Shown: positions 35,543 to 45,685, numbered from the stretch's first letter. The stretch is 64,000 nt of DNA from Prolixibacteraceae bacterium (GCA_021740385.1 JAIOZY010000012.1:1-64000), one strand, 5' to 3'. Program-made: numbers and translations. Notes: generated by a model not told the origin, from the sequence alone.

Positions 35543-36919
35543 ATGCTGAAAAAAATAAGCACATATTGTACATTGTTAATACTAATTCTGCACCCGTTAT
35601 TAACCCGTGCGCAGGAACCCAATATTTTATACACGCTCGGAAACACACCGCAGTCGACCCTTTTAAACCCGTCCCGCATAACCGACCAGGCGAAAATTAC
35701 GATACAACTCCCCCTTCTTTCAGGCTTCGGGTTCAGTTTAAACAATTCGTTTCCGATGAGCAGTTTCATTGGCATTCACGACACAACCCTCACCCTCGAT
35801 TTTAACAAACTGCAATCGAAAATCGGGTTCAACAGCCATTTTACCCAACAAATAAACCTGCCCCTTTTGGGCTTGCAGCTGCGCCTGGGCAAAAACATGT
35901 TCACCGCTTCGGTTACCGAAAAACAACTGTTCAGGCTGAGTTTTGACCGCAACCTGGTACAATTGATCAACGAAGGCAACGAGGCCTTTATAAACCAACC
36001 ATTTACAACACACTTCGACCTGAATTTTTTTCATTACCGTGAATACTCCCTGGGTTATGGACGCCGCATCGATAAAAGATGGTCGGTTGGGGCAAGGGTA
36101 AAATTGCTGACCGGTTTTTCAACAGTCGATGTCAGAAAAATGAACATCGGGCTTACAACGGGGCAAAATTTTGAATACCTTACTTTATCGGCACAGGGTG
36201 AATACAACATGAGCCTGCCCTTTAATGTTGAAGAAAACGATGGGGAACAAACACCTTTTGATGTAGTGGGTTACTTTACCAACACGTCGAACCCGGGCAT
36301 GGCCATTGACCTTGGTGCTTCATTCCGTATAATGCCCGAGCTGGAAGTTTCGGCCAGTGTTATCGATCTGGGCTTCATTCGCTGGAAGGACAATGTAACA
36401 AACATCAGCCACGAGGGCAGTTTCCTATGGCAGGGGCTCGACTTGAACAGCTTCATTTCAACACCTCAACCCATCGATGGGGAAGATGTTCCTAATCCGA
36501 ATCCCATAAACGAATTAGCAGACTCCATATCAAAATTAATCGATCTGCAATATGCTTCCAATCCATTTACAACCGGCCTGCCCACAAAAATTTTACTTTC
36601 CGGCGAATACACTTTTCATCCTGTAATATCCGTTTCACTTGTTGATCGTTTATTGATATACGACAGGCAAATAACCAATTCATTCACCCTTTCGGGGAAC
36701 CTGAAACTGGGGCAAATTTGGGCCTTATCGGCGGGATATTCCGTCATTGGACGTTCGTTCAACAACCTCAGTCTTGGCACTTCGTTAAAGCTTGGTCCCT
36801 TTCAACTTTGGGCAGCTACAAATAACATTCTTGCCCTCAGCATACAGGAAACATCAAATTTCAACCTGCTTTTCGGGTTTAATTTAATGTTTGGGAATAA
36901 CCATAACCAAAGTTTATAA
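35543..36919 (+). CDS. DUF5723-family outer membrane beta-barrel
   Basis: About 458 residues with signal peptide MLKKISTYCTLLILILHPLLTRAQ. The segments LYTLGNTPQSTLLNPSRITDQ, SLGYGRRIDKRWSVGARVKLLTG and the alternating strands to the C-terminus match DUF5723/PorV-like barrels of Bacteroidota, where AQS-LNPA-type N-termini are common. Function is unknown. Operon partner of the lipoprotein upstream. Confidence 0.75.
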   Translation: MLKKISTYCTLLILILHPLLTRAQEPNILYTLGNTPQSTLLNPSRITDQAKITIQLPLLSGFGFSLNNSFPMSSFIGIHDTTLTLDFNKLQSKIGFNSHFTQQINLPLLGLQLRLGKNMFTASVTEKQLFRLSFDRNLVQLINEGNEAFINQPFTTHFDLNFFHYREYSLGYGRRIDKRWSVGARVKLLTGFSTVDVRKMNIGLTTGQNFEYLTLSAQGEYNMSLPFNVEENDGEQTPFDVVGYFTNTSNPGMAIDLGASFRIMPELEVSASVIDLGFIRWKDNVTNISHEGSFLWQGLDLNSFISTPQPIDGEDVPNPNPINELADSISKLIDLQYASNPFTTGLPTKILLSGEYTFHPVISVSLVDRLLIYDRQITNSFTLSGNLKLGQIWALSAGYSVIGRSFNNLSLGTSLKLGPFQLWAATNNILALSIQETSNFNLLFGFNLMFGNNHNQSL

Positions 36920-37018
36920 AAACCTCATTTTTCAAAATCTATATGTTAAGGATAATCTTAATAAGTTAAAAAAAATCATTTTTAGGGGCCAATAATTTTC
37001 ATTTTGAAAAAATATTTT

Positions 37019-37026
37019 CATATTTG
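37019..37026 (+). promoter_or_regulatory. Near-consensus -7 element for the leu operon leader
   Basis: CATATTTG differs from TAnnTTTG only in its first base and lies 20 bp ahead of the leader peptide ATG. I see no convincing -33 element at the usual spacing. Confidence 0.35.
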
Positions 37027-37046
37027 CACGAAATTATAACAAAGAA

Positions 37047-37115
37047 ATGATCAGAAACATTATCATATCGCTTATTAGCCTGCTAGGGATTCTAATTCTC
37101 ACCAAGCGGAGCTGA
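37047..37115 (+). CDS. Ile/Leu-rich leader peptide of the leu operon
   Basis: 22 residues: 7 Ile and 5 Leu codons, mostly in the first 18 positions, then TKRS and a stop. It lies directly upstream of a terminator hairpin and leuA. Ribosome stalling at the Ile/Leu codons would report branched-chain amino acid shortage. The stop codon overlaps the upstream arm of the antiterminator, exactly as needed for attenuation. Confidence 0.85.
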   Translation: MIRNIIISLISLLGILILTKRS

Positions 37116-37187
37116 GAGTGGTATGTATATGTGAAAAAGCATAAAAAATAGTTGAAGCCATTCTCAGAAATTGAGAGTGGCTTTTTT
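37112..37187 (+). promoter_or_regulatory. Transcription attenuator of the leu operon
   Basis: Arm 2 (CTGAGAGTGG, 37112-37121) can pair with arm 3 (CCATTCTCAG, 37158-37167) as antiterminator. Arm 3 can instead pair with arm 4 (TTGAGAGTGG, 37171-37180) as terminator, followed by TTTTTT. Arms 2 and 4 differ at one base. A ribosome that reaches the leader stop codon covers arm 2 and allows the terminator; a ribosome stalled on Ile/Leu codons leaves arm 2 free. Confidence 0.85.
37156..37187 (+). terminator. Leader terminator ahead of leuA
   Basis: AGCCATTCTCA and TGAGAGTGGCT form the stem (one T-G pair) around a short A-rich loop; six Ts follow. Confidence 0.85.
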
Positions 37188-37243
37188 AATTAATAATTTT
37201 CATGTTAAACCAGGCTGAAAAAACAGCCGCAAAAACAAACACC

Positions 37244-38752
37244 ATGAGCGACAGGTTGTACATTTTCGACACAACGTTACGCGACGGGGAACAAGTTCCC
37301 GGCTGCCAGTTAAACACCATTGAAAAAATTGAGGTGGCAAAGGCACTCGAGGAACTCGGGGTTGACATTATTGAAGCGGGATTTCCCATTTCGAGCCCCG
37401 GCGATTTCAATTCAGTTGTCGAAATATCAAAGGCAGTAACATGGCCAACAATATGCGCTTTAACGCGCGCGGTAGAAAAAGATATTGATGTTGCTGCCGA
37501 TTCGCTAAAATATGCCAAAAAAGGACGTATACACACAGGCATCGGTACATCACCCTATCACATAAAATACAAACTTAATTCAAACGAAGATGAAATCCTC
37601 CAAAGGGCTGTTGCCGCCGTTAAATATGCCAAAAAGTACGTCGAGGATGTTGAATTTTATGCCGAAGATGCGGGCCGCAGCGACAATGTTTACCTTGCAA
37701 AAGTTGTTGAAGCCGTGATTAAAGCCGGGGCAACTGTGGTAAACATACCCGATACTACCGGTTATACCCTGCCCCACGAGTTTGGCGAAAAAATTAAATT
37801 CCTGATGGAAAATGTGAAAGGGGTTCACAAAGCTGTAATCTCAACCCACTGTCACAACGACCTGGGCATGGCAACCGCAAACTCGGTAAGCGGAATCCTT
37901 AACGGCGCACGCCAGGTTGAGGTTACCATAAACGGGATTGGCGAAAGGGCCGGCAATACTTCCCTTGAAGAAATGGCCATGATTTTTAAAAGCCGCGAAA
38001 AAGAACTGGGTATCATGACCAACATCAACACGAAAAAAATATACAAAACAAGCCGTTTGGTTTCAAGCCTGATGAACATGCCTGTACAGCCAAACAAAGC
38101 CATTGTTGGGCGCAATGCTTTTTCACACTCATCGGGCATACACCAGGACGGGGTGCTGAAAAACCGTGAAAATTACGAAATAATCGACCCAACAGATGTT
38201 GGTATTTACGAATCGTCAATTGTATTAACTGCCCGAAGCGGAAGGGCTGCCCTGAAACACCACATCGAGAACCTGGGCTTTAAACTCGATAAAAGCAAAC
38301 TCGATGAAGTTTACCAGGAATTTCTGAAACTGGCCGATAAGAAAAAAGACATCAAGGAAGATGATCTTTTGCTGCTCCTGGGAGAATTAAGGGGCGAAAA
38401 ACATCGTATTAAACTCGACTTCCTGCAGGTATTGTCGGGCAAAGAGGTACACCCCATGGCAACGGTTCGCCTCATTATTGCCGGGGAAAAATTTTCGGCC
38501 ACTTCCGATGGTAACGGTCCGGTTGATGCAGCAATAAAAGCTGTTAAACAAATCCTGACCCGCCACGTTACGGTTGAAGAATTTTTGATCCAGGCGATAA
38601 CACGGGGCAGCGACGATGTAGGCAAAGTGCACATGACCATTTCGCACGACGACCGCCACTACCATGGCTTTGGGGCTCACACCGACATCATTACAGCATC
38701 GGTTGAGGCCTTCCTCGACGGCATTAATAAAATTCCGGTTGTGAAAAAATAA
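37244..38752 (+). CDS. leuA: 2-isopropylmalate synthase
   Basis: About 502 residues. Condenses 2-oxoisovalerate with acetyl-CoA, the first step of leucine synthesis. [17 protein letters not shown] is the catalytic start of the TIM barrel, [15 protein letters not shown] holds the metal-binding His-x-His, and [13 protein letters not shown] follows. The C-terminal part ([40 protein letters not shown]) is the leucine-binding regulatory domain. I place the start at MSDRLYIF; an in-frame ATG at 37202 sits right after the leader terminator and is possible. First gene after the attenuator. Confidence 0.93.
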   Translation: MSDRLYIFDTTLRDGEQVPGCQLNTIEKIEVAKALEELGVDIIEAGFPISSPGDFNSVVEISKAVTWPTICALTRAVEKDIDVAADSLKYAKKGRIHTGIGTSPYHIKYKLNSNEDEILQRAVAAVKYAKKYVEDVEFYAEDAGRSDNVYLAKVVEAVIKAGATVVNIPDTTGYTLPHEFGEKIKFLMENVKGVHKAVISTHCHNDLGMATANSVSGILNGARQVEVTINGIGERAGNTSLEEMAMIFKSREKELGIMTNINTKKIYKTSRLVSSLMNMPVQPNKAIVGRNAFSHSSGIHQDGVLKNRENYEIIDPTDVGIYESSIVLTARSGRAALKHHIENLGFKLDKSKLDEVYQEFLKLADKKKDIKEDDLLLLLGELRGEKHRIKLDFLQVLSGKEVHPMATVRLIIAGEKFSATSDGNGPVDAAIKAVKQILTRHVTVEEFLIQAITRGSDDVGKVHMTISHDDRHYHGFGAHTDIITASVEAFLDGINKIPVVKK

Positions 38753-38989
38753 CGTCCCTCCAACCTTCCGCCAACTGGCAGTGAAGATCAAAATGAAAAA
38801 ATGGAGAGGCACTGAAAATAAATAGTTGAAAAAATAATTATAAAAAAAGAACCTCGGATACGTGAGGATAGCTATAAAGCAAGACACAAACCGGAAACGG
38901 AGCAATTCGCAAAGGTTGAAAAAATCACCTTGCTTTTTAGCGCCTTAGCGGTTAAAAAATAGAAGCCGCTACCGAGGGGGAGGCACAAT

Positions 38990-40372
38990 ATGAAAACATT
39001 ATTCGATAAAATTTGGGATGCACACGTGGTAAAACAGGTTGAAGACGGCCCCGATGTACTGTACATCGACCGTCATTTTATTCACGAAGTAACCAGCCCG
39101 GTTGCATTCCTGGGATTAAAAAACAGGGGATTGAAAGTATTCAGGCCCGAACAAACAACGGCCACACCCGACCACAATGTACCAACAACCAACCAACACC
39201 TGACCATTGCCGACGAACTTTCGCGCAATCAGGTTGAAAAGCTCAAAACAAACTGCAAAGAACACGGGATTACTTTTCATGGCTTGGGTACCGAAGGGCA
39301 TGGCGTTGTTCACATCATTGGCCCGGAACAAGGCTTGACACAACCCGGTATGACCATTGTTTGCGGCGACAGCCACACATCGACCCACGGTGCGTTTGGC
39401 GCTGTAGCCTTTGGCATTGGCACCAGCGAAGTTGAAATGGTTTTGGCAAGCCAGTGCATCATGCAACCCAAACCCAAAAAAATGCGCATTACCATAAATG
39501 GCGAACTTAAACCCAACGTGATGGCCAAAGACATTATACTCTATGTCATCGCTAAAATATCAACCAGCGGGGGTACCGGCCATTTTATCGAGTTTGCCGG
39601 TTCGGCAATACGCAGCCTGAGCATGGAAGGCCGAATGACCGTTTGCAACATGAGCATTGAATGTGGTGCCCGGGGAGGAATGATTGCCCCCGATGAAAAA
39701 ACATTTGAATACGTTAAGGGACGAGAATTTGCCCCTAAAGGTGAAGATTGGAACAAAGCACTTGCTGAGTGGAAAAAACTCAAAAGCGATGAAGGCGCTG
39801 CTTTCGATAAAGAATACACCTTTGATGCTGCCGATATTGAACCCATGATAACCTACGGCACCAACCCGGGAATGGGTATCAAAATATCTAAAAATATTCC
39901 CGTTAGCGATGGTTTAATTGGAAACGACAAAGCAAGTTTTCAGAAATCGCTCAAATACATGGGCTTGTCCGAAGGCGAACCCATACTGGGAAAACCTGTC
40001 GACTATATTTTCCTTGGAAGCTGCACCAACGGCCGCATTGAAGACTTCCGCACATTTGCCAACTACGTGAAAGGCAAAAAGAAAGCAGAAAATGTTGTGG
40101 CATGGCTGGTACCGGGTTCGGTAGCCGTTGAAAAACAGGTGCGTGAAGAAGGCCTTGACAAAATACTTGAAGAGGCCGGTTTTGAACTTCGCCAACCGGG
40201 TTGTTCGGCCTGTCTGGCCATGAACCCCGATAAAGTACCAGCTGGCAAGTATGCTGTTTCAACAACAAACAGAAACTTTGAAGGCCGCCAGGGACCGGGT
40301 GCACGCACCTTGCTGGCAAGCCCGCTGGTAGCAGCAGCATGCGCGGTTACAGGGATAGTATGCCTCCCCTAA
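38990..40372 (+). CDS. leuC: 3-isopropylmalate dehydratase large subunit
   Basis: 460 residues. Aconitase-family enzyme that isomerises 2- to 3-isopropylmalate. [24 protein letters not shown] and the 4Fe-4S cysteines in LGSCTNGR and [10 protein letters not shown] are all present, as is the C-terminal [18 protein letters not shown]. It works with LeuD encoded downstream. The 237 bp before it contain no gene, only the phrase TTTTTAGCGCCTTAGCGGTTAAA, common in Bacteroidota spacers. Confidence 0.95.
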   Translation: MKTLFDKIWDAHVVKQVEDGPDVLYIDRHFIHEVTSPVAFLGLKNRGLKVFRPEQTTATPDHNVPTTNQHLTIADELSRNQVEKLKTNCKEHGITFHGLGTEGHGVVHIIGPEQGLTQPGMTIVCGDSHTSTHGAFGAVAFGIGTSEVEMVLASQCIMQPKPKKMRITINGELKPNVMAKDIILYVIAKISTSGGTGHFIEFAGSAIRSLSMEGRMTVCNMSIECGARGGMIAPDEKTFEYVKGREFAPKGEDWNKALAEWKKLKSDEGAAFDKEYTFDAADIEPMITYGTNPGMGIKISKNIPVSDGLIGNDKASFQKSLKYMGLSEGEPILGKPVDYIFLGSCTNGRIEDFRTFANYVKGKKKAENVVAWLVPGSVAVEKQVREEGLDKILEEAGFELRQPGCSACLAMNPDKVPAGKYAVSTTNRNFEGRQGPGARTLLASPLVAAACAVTGIVCLP

Positions 40373-40530
40373 CCTCCCGAATCGGGATAAACTCTCCAAA
40401 GGAGGGAAATAGTTCTACCAATTTTGGTAGGGTATTATTAAAAATTAATAACATTCGCTCCTCCCGATAGTTTTCGGGACTTCCCCTTGGGGAAGATGCC
40501 GAAGGGCAGATGGGGCTTAAAATTAAAATT

Positions 40531-41130
40531 ATGGCAATCGATAAATTCATAAAAATTACATCAACGGCAGTACCACTGCCCATTGAAAATGTAGATACCG
40601 ACCAGATCATACCTGCCCGCTTCTTAAAGGCAGTTGAACGTAAAGGCTTTGGCGACAACCTGTTCCGCGACTGGCGCTATACCAGCGGCAACAAACCAAA
40701 CCCCGATTTCGTAATGAATAAACCCGAATATTCGGGGACAATACTCGCAGGCGGGAAAAATTTTGGAAGCGGATCGAGCCGCGAACACGCCGCATGGGCC
40801 ATTTACGACGGGGGATTTAAAGTGGTGGTTTCAAGCTTTTTTGCCGATATTTTTAAAAACAATGCGTTAAATAACGGCTTGCTCCCGGTACAGGTATCGC
40901 CTGAATTTCTGGAAGAAATCTTCGAAACCATTGGCAAAGACCCAAAATCGACTTTTACTGTCGACCTTGTGAACCAAAAGTTCACCAACAATGTTACCGG
41001 TAACAGTTACGATTTTGAAATTAACCAATATAAAAAAGAGTGCCTGCTGAATGGATACGACGATATTGACTATCTCGTTGCCATGAAAGAGGAGATTGAG
41101 GCGTTTGAGAACCACCCCCCAACCCCCTAG
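40531..41130 (+). CDS. leuD: 3-isopropylmalate dehydratase small subunit
   Basis: About 199 residues from [37 protein letters not shown] and [17 protein letters not shown] are the swivel-domain signatures. It forms the heterodimer with LeuC. An upstream in-frame ATG at 40510 adds seven residues. The preceding 137 bp are filled with CTCC/GGGG-type intergenic repeat phrases. Confidence 0.95.
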   Translation: MAIDKFIKITSTAVPLPIENVDTDQIIPARFLKAVERKGFGDNLFRDWRYTSGNKPNPDFVMNKPEYSGTILAGGKNFGSGSSREHAAWAIYDGGFKVVVSSFFADIFKNNALNNGLLPVQVSPEFLEEIFETIGKDPKSTFTVDLVNQKFTNNVTGNSYDFEINQYKKECLLNGYDDIDYLVAMKEEIEAFENHPPTP

Positions 41131-41208
41131 TGCCTCCGCAGGGTCGCTTTGGTGCCTGCAGAAAGGGGGAATTCGGGAAAATTCAAGATTTAAATATGAT
41201 TTGTAAAT

Positions 41209-41349
41209 ATGAACTTCAACTGGAATCCAATTCTTTACAACAGCAAACACAATTTCGTATATAAATACGGAGAAGCCTGGATTGCTGATTACAGAAGAAT
41301 TAGAGTAATCGCTGTAAAGAAAGAAGATATTTTTAATACGAACAATTAG
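41209..41349 (+). pseudogene. Remnant of a SAM-dependent methyltransferase gene
   Basis: 46 codons. The first part, WNPILYNSKHNFVYKYGE, resembles the N-terminus of class I SAM methyltransferases that begin with W-N-x-x-L-Y-x-x-K-H-x-F-V-x-x-Y-G-E. The second part, AWIADYRRIRVIAVKK, resembles the C-terminus of the same proteins. The whole catalytic middle, including the SAM-binding GxGxG loop, is missing, so I read this as an internal deletion that joined the two ends in frame. The family match is from memory and should be searched. Confidence 0.45.
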
Positions 41350-41420
41350 GAATTGATATTGGTTTATTCTTGAAAGAAAACTGCCAATGCTTTATTATTA
41401 AATGACTAATTATTTTTAAA

Positions 41421-42950
41421 ATGTCAACAGATAATCTGATAAGGATAATGGACACAACCCTGCGAGACGGGGAACAAACAACCGGGGTATCGTTTAACGA
41501 TATGGAAAAACTCAGCATGGCACGTGTGCTGCTGGGCGAACTAAAGGTCGACCGCATAGAAATAGCTTCCGCCAGGGTTTCTGAAGGTGAATTCCAAGGC
41601 GTTAAACGCATCACAAAATGGGCAGGCGAAAACAATTGCCTCGACAAGGTTGAAGTACTGGGGTTTGTCGATAACGGCACCTCGATTGACTGGATTGTTC
41701 AGGCCGGTGCAAAAGCTATGAACCTGTTAATGAAAGGTTCGTACAAACACGTTACCGAACAACTGAGACGTACCCCCGAAGAACACCTCGACGATGTAAA
41801 ACGTAATATCAGGCTCGCGAAGGAAAAAGGATTAACCGTTAACGTTTACCTTGAGGATTGGTCGAACGGGATGCGCAATTCGAAAGACTACGTTCATTTT
41901 ATAATTAAAGGGCTGGCCAACGAACCCGTGAACCGCATCATGCTGCCCGATACGCTGGGTATTCTCGATCCGGATGAAACCTACAATTTTTGCAAAGAAA
42001 TAACCGGTTCATTCCCGGATCTAAAGTTCGATTTTCACCCACATAACGATTATGATCTGGCCATAGCGAATGTATTTCAGGCAATTAAAGCAGGCATAAC
42101 CTGTATACACACTACCATAAACGGGCTTGGCGAACGGGCCGGTAATGCACCGCTTTCGAGCGTAATAGCCACAATAAACGACCACCTGAAAATGAAAACC
42201 AATGTTGACGAAAGCAAACTCAACATGGTGAGCAAGCTGGTTGAATCGTTTTCAGGAATACGCATTCCAACAAACAAACCGCTTATTGGCGATTATGTTT
42301 TTACCCAATGCAGCGGTGTACATGCCGATGGCGACTCGAAAAACAACCTCTATTACAACGACCTGCTTCCCGAACGGTTTGGCCGGCAACGAAAGTATGC
42401 GCTTGGCAAAACATCGGGTAAAGCAAATATTAAAAGGAACCTGGAAGATATCGGGATCAACCTCGATGCAGAATCGCTGAAAAAAGTAACCGAAAAAGTA
42501 ATTGAGCTATCCGACAAAAAAAATACCGTAAGTGCCGAGGATTTGCCCTACATTGTATCGGATGTACTGCGCAACCAAGCGCTCACGCAAAACATCAACA
42601 TCCGCAACTACAGCATTTCCCTTGCTTACGGGTTAAAACCAGTAGCCTCGGTTGCCATAAAAATTAACGATAAAACGCATGAAGATACGGCCCCCGGCGA
42701 TGGCCAGTACGATGCGTTTATGAACGCGGTTAAGAAAATATATAAACGACTTAAAAAACCGCTGCCAGTACTTATCGATTACTCGGTAACCATTCCGCCC
42801 GGGGGAAAAACCGATGCGTTTGTCGAAACGGTCATCACCTGGAAGGGAGAGAACGAGTTCCGTACACGCGGTCTCGATTCGGACCAAACCACGGCAGCCA
42901 TTAAAGCAACCATGAAAATGCTGAACATTATTGATCAAAAAATACAATAA
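41421..42950 (+). CDS. Second 2-isopropylmalate synthase / citramalate synthase-like enzyme
   Basis: 509 residues. [18 protein letters not shown] is the catalytic start, FDFHPHNDYDLAIANV the metal site (His-x-His), NGLGERAGNAPLSS the lyase signature. A C-terminal LeuA regulatory-type domain is present (SISLAYGLKPVASVAIKINDK, APGDGQYDAFMNAVKKI). It differs clearly from the LeuA at 37244. Two such genes in one leu operon suggest that one makes citramalate (isoleucine route via pyruvate), but family motifs alone do not decide which. The neighbouring leuCD could serve both routes. Confidence 0.8.
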   Translation: MSTDNLIRIMDTTLRDGEQTTGVSFNDMEKLSMARVLLGELKVDRIEIASARVSEGEFQGVKRITKWAGENNCLDKVEVLGFVDNGTSIDWIVQAGAKAMNLLMKGSYKHVTEQLRRTPEEHLDDVKRNIRLAKEKGLTVNVYLEDWSNGMRNSKDYVHFIIKGLANEPVNRIMLPDTLGILDPDETYNFCKEITGSFPDLKFDFHPHNDYDLAIANVFQAIKAGITCIHTTINGLGERAGNAPLSSVIATINDHLKMKTNVDESKLNMVSKLVESFSGIRIPTNKPLIGDYVFTQCSGVHADGDSKNNLYYNDLLPERFGRQRKYALGKTSGKANIKRNLEDIGINLDAESLKKVTEKVIELSDKKNTVSAEDLPYIVSDVLRNQALTQNINIRNYSISLAYGLKPVASVAIKINDKTHEDTAPGDGQYDAFMNAVKKIYKRLKKPLPVLIDYSVTIPPGGKTDAFVETVITWKGENEFRTRGLDSDQTTAAIKATMKMLNIIDQKIQ

Positions 42951-43017
42951 GAAGAAAAGTCAATATTCATTAGTCATTTGAGAGCGAATTAATTATTTTT
43001 GAATAAATGTTTGAAAC

Positions 43018-43233
43018 ATGAAAGCATTGGAATTTAAATCAAAAGTTAAGGACAATCAGATATTGATACCAAGCAATATTCAACCTGAATTGAAATCCCC
43101 AAAAGATAATATCAGAGTTATTGTACTTTTTGAAGATTCTGACATTTACGATGACTCTTTTTTTCAACAAACTACACAAGATCATTTTTTAGATGGTTAC
43201 TCTGACTCGGATTCAATTTATGATAATTACTGA
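43018..43233 (+). CDS. Putative antitoxin of a MazF-type pair
   Basis: 71 residues. The N-terminal part, MKALEFKSKVKDNQILIPSNIQPEL, resembles the DNA-binding swapped-hairpin start of small antitoxins. The C-terminus is acidic (FEDSDIYDDSFF, DGYSDSDSIYDNY), a typical toxin-blocking tail. It lies 2 bp ahead of the MazF-like gene. The pair sits inside the leu cluster. Confidence 0.7.
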   Translation: MKALEFKSKVKDNQILIPSNIQPELKSPKDNIRVIVLFEDSDIYDDSFFQQTTQDHFLDGYSDSDSIYDNY

Positions 43234-43235
43234 CT

Positions 43236-43559
43236 ATGGGTAGCTTAAGTTTTGGAGATATCGTTTTGTTAAAATTTCCCTTTACCGATGATAAAACATT
43301 TAAAAGGAGACCGGCTCTTGTAATTAATGACTTAAACGATGGCGATGTAATAGTATGCAGAATTACAAGTCAATTCTACGAAACAAATTTTGATGTTGTA
43401 ATTGAAAAGTGGGAAGAATCGGGATTAAAATTACCATCAGTTATCCGTGTACATAAACTGGCAACATTAGATAAAGAAATAGTTGAATTGGTTTTAGGAA
43501 AAGTTGATGTTTCAATTAAGGAAAAAATTAAAGGGATTATCACAAAACTAGCAGATTAG
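43236..43559 (+). CDS. MazF/PemK-like endoribonuclease toxin
   Basis: 107 residues, the usual toxin length. GDIVLLKFPFTDDKTFKRRPALVI is the MazF/PemK N-terminal motif, and SVIRVHKLATLDKEIVELVLGKV is the second conserved strand region. These toxins cut mRNA. It is preceded by an acidic small antitoxin gene. Lower GC than the leu genes around it suggests separate origin (by eye). Confidence 0.85.
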   Translation: MGSLSFGDIVLLKFPFTDDKTFKRRPALVINDLNDGDVIVCRITSQFYETNFDVVIEKWEESGLKLPSVIRVHKLATLDKEIVELVLGKVDVSIKEKIKGIITKLAD

Positions 43560-43613
43560 AAAAAACTTAAATATATTTTACTCTCCGAAAAAAAGGATCA
43601 GATTCAGAAAACC

Positions 43614-44327
43614 ATGGCTACAACAAAATCAACCGTTGAAGAAATTCGAACAAAATTCGATCGGCTGGCACATCGCTATACCAACCTGGAGAAAGGTCAG
43701 GACACGGCATTGGATTCCCCGCTTTCACTCGAGTTGATCAGCCAGGCTGCTGCAGCCTATAATCCAAATGCAAAAGCTTTACTTGACATTGGTTGTGGCG
43801 GTGGAAATTACATTGTAAAAGTCACCTCCCGGCTGCCCGATGTGAATGTATGGTTGTCCGACCTGAGCCAAAACATGCTGGATGTTGCTGCTGAACGTGT
43901 TCAGAAGATAATTAGCGGTAATGTTACCAAAATGCAGGGAGATTTTCGGGATATTGATTTCGGAACGGAGCAATACGATATCATTACAGCGGCTACTACC
44001 CTGCACCACTTACGCTCAGAACCCGAATGGGAACTGGTTTTTTTCAAACTCTACAAAGCCTTAAAACCCGGCGGCTCATTCTGGATCAGTGATGTAATCA
44101 TTCATGAGCACCCCGAAATTGATCGGTTAATGCGCCAGGGATGGTTCAACTGGATTGAAGCTACCCAGGGAGCCGAAAAACGGGTATGGGCTAAAGAACA
44201 GTACGAGAAGGAAGATACGCCGCAAACGCTAAATTTTCAATTGAACCTGATGAAAAAAGCAGGTTTCAAAGAAACAGTGGTTTTGCACAAACATCTTAAC
44301 TTTGCAGCCTTTGGTGGAATAAAATAG
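43614..44327 (+). CDS. Class I SAM-dependent methyltransferase
   Basis: 237 residues. The SAM site is ALLDIGCGGGNYIVKV, the acidic strand is WLSDLSQNMLDVAAER, and motif post-II reads FGTEQYDIITAATTLHHL. Substrate unknown; the profile fits the UbiE/small-molecule group. It lies between the toxin gene and leuB but has no obvious place in leucine synthesis. Confidence 0.85.
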   Translation: MATTKSTVEEIRTKFDRLAHRYTNLEKGQDTALDSPLSLELISQAAAAYNPNAKALLDIGCGGGNYIVKVTSRLPDVNVWLSDLSQNMLDVAAERVQKIISGNVTKMQGDFRDIDFGTEQYDIITAATTLHHLRSEPEWELVFFKLYKALKPGGSFWISDVIIHEHPEIDRLMRQGWFNWIEATQGAEKRVWAKEQYEKEDTPQTLNFQLNLMKKAGFKETVVLHKHLNFAAFGGIK

Positions 44328-44500
44328 AAAAGCCCCCTCTAACGCCCCCAAATGGGAAGATAAAGAAGTGATTATAAAAACAGGTTATATCTGTTATTGA
44401 AAAAAGGGAAAACCAAAAAAATATAATTTGTCACCGAAGTATCCGGGGTGGAATTAGCTTTTCCCTCCATTCCCGATTAATAGGGATGAAAGAATGCGGG

Positions 44501-44584
44501 AACTTGAAACTTGAAACTTGAAACTTGAAACTTGAAACTTGAAACTTGGAACTTGGAATCTGGAACTTGGAATCTGGAACTTGA
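44501..44584. repeat. 12-unit 7-bp tandem repeat upstream of leuB
   Basis: Units are AACTTGA (7 copies) with variants AACTTGG (3) and AATCTGG (2). The array ends 16 bp before the leuB start codon, inside the probable leader or spacer. Heptamer arrays can change copy number by slippage; since it is not coding, any effect would be on spacing or mRNA structure. The 173 bp to its left (44328-44500) hold no gene. Confidence 0.9.
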
Positions 44585-44600
44585 AATTTTATAATATATT

Positions 44601-45674
44601 ATGGGAAAAACATTGAACATAGCCGTACTGGCCGGCGACGGAATAGGGCCTGAAATTATTGATCAGGCGCTGAAAGTAACCAAAGCAGTTTGTAACAAAT
44701 TCGGTCACCAACTCAAGTACAAACACGCCATTACCGGGGCAAGCGCCATCGATCGGGTTGGCGATCCCTACCCGCCCGAAACACATCAGTTGTGCATGGA
44801 ATCGGATGCAGTGCTTTTTGGTGCCATTGGCGACCCCAAATTCGACCACGATCCTACGGCAAAAGTTCGTCCTGAACAGGGATTGTTGCGAATGCGTAAA
44901 CAACTGGGGCTTTACGCCAACATCAGGCCGGTTGAAACATTTGAATCGCTGCTTCACAAATCACCGTTACGCCGCGAATTAGTCGAAGGTGCCAATTTCA
45001 TGTGCATCCGCGAACTTACCGGTGGCATCTATTTTGGCGAAAAAGGAAGAAAAGATGACGGAAACACTGCTTTCGACAATTGCGAATACACCCGTCCCGA
45101 GATTGAACGCATCCTGAAGCTGGGTTTTGAATATGCCATGAAACGGAATAAAAAACTAACCATCGTTGATAAGGCCAACGTGTTGGAAACATCGCGCCTT
45201 TGGAGGCAAATCGGGCAGGAAATGGCCAAAATGTACCCCAAGGTTGAAACGGAATACATGTTTGTCGACAATGCCGCCATGCGCATCATCCAGTGGCCCA
45301 AAAGCTTCGATGTGATGGTGACCGAAAACATGTTTGGCGATATCCTTTCCGATGAAGCATCGGTAATAACCGGTTCATTGGGGTTGTTGCCCTCTGCGTC
45401 AATTGGTCTGCACACAAGTGTTTTCGAACCCATTCACGGTTCGTACCCGCAGGCTGCCGGGAAAGACATTGCCAACCCGGTTGCCACGGTACTTTCGGCA
45501 GCTATGATGTTTGAATATGTTTTTAACTTGATGGAAGAAGGGGCACTGATCCGCGAAGCGGTAGATGCTTCCCTCAATGAAGGAATAGTAACCGAAGACA
45601 TTGCCGGTGATGGTAAAGCATATAAAACATCGGAAGTTGGCGACTGGCTGGCCGGCTACATCTCAAAAAAATAA
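44601..45674 (+). CDS. leuB: 3-isopropylmalate dehydrogenase
   Basis: 357 residues. Oxidatively decarboxylates 3-isopropylmalate with NAD+. Opening [20 protein letters not shown], substrate arginines in [40 protein letters not shown] with the metal-binding Asp residues, and [19 protein letters not shown] in the NAD loop. Usual family length. Last gene of the leu cluster, followed by a terminator. Confidence 0.96.
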   Translation: MGKTLNIAVLAGDGIGPEIIDQALKVTKAVCNKFGHQLKYKHAITGASAIDRVGDPYPPETHQLCMESDAVLFGAIGDPKFDHDPTAKVRPEQGLLRMRKQLGLYANIRPVETFESLLHKSPLRRELVEGANFMCIRELTGGIYFGEKGRKDDGNTAFDNCEYTRPEIERILKLGFEYAMKRNKKLTIVDKANVLETSRLWRQIGQEMAKMYPKVETEYMFVDNAAMRIIQWPKSFDVMVTENMFGDILSDEASVITGSLGLLPSASIGLHTSVFEPIHGSYPQAAGKDIANPVATVLSAAMMFEYVFNLMEEGALIREAVDASLNEGIVTEDIAGDGKAYKTSEVGDWLAGYISKK

Positions 45675-45685
45675 TTATTTTACTT

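Noticed and set aside
44501-44584. CRISPR-like array
   Set aside because: Units are 7 bp with no spacers, so it is a simple tandem repeat.
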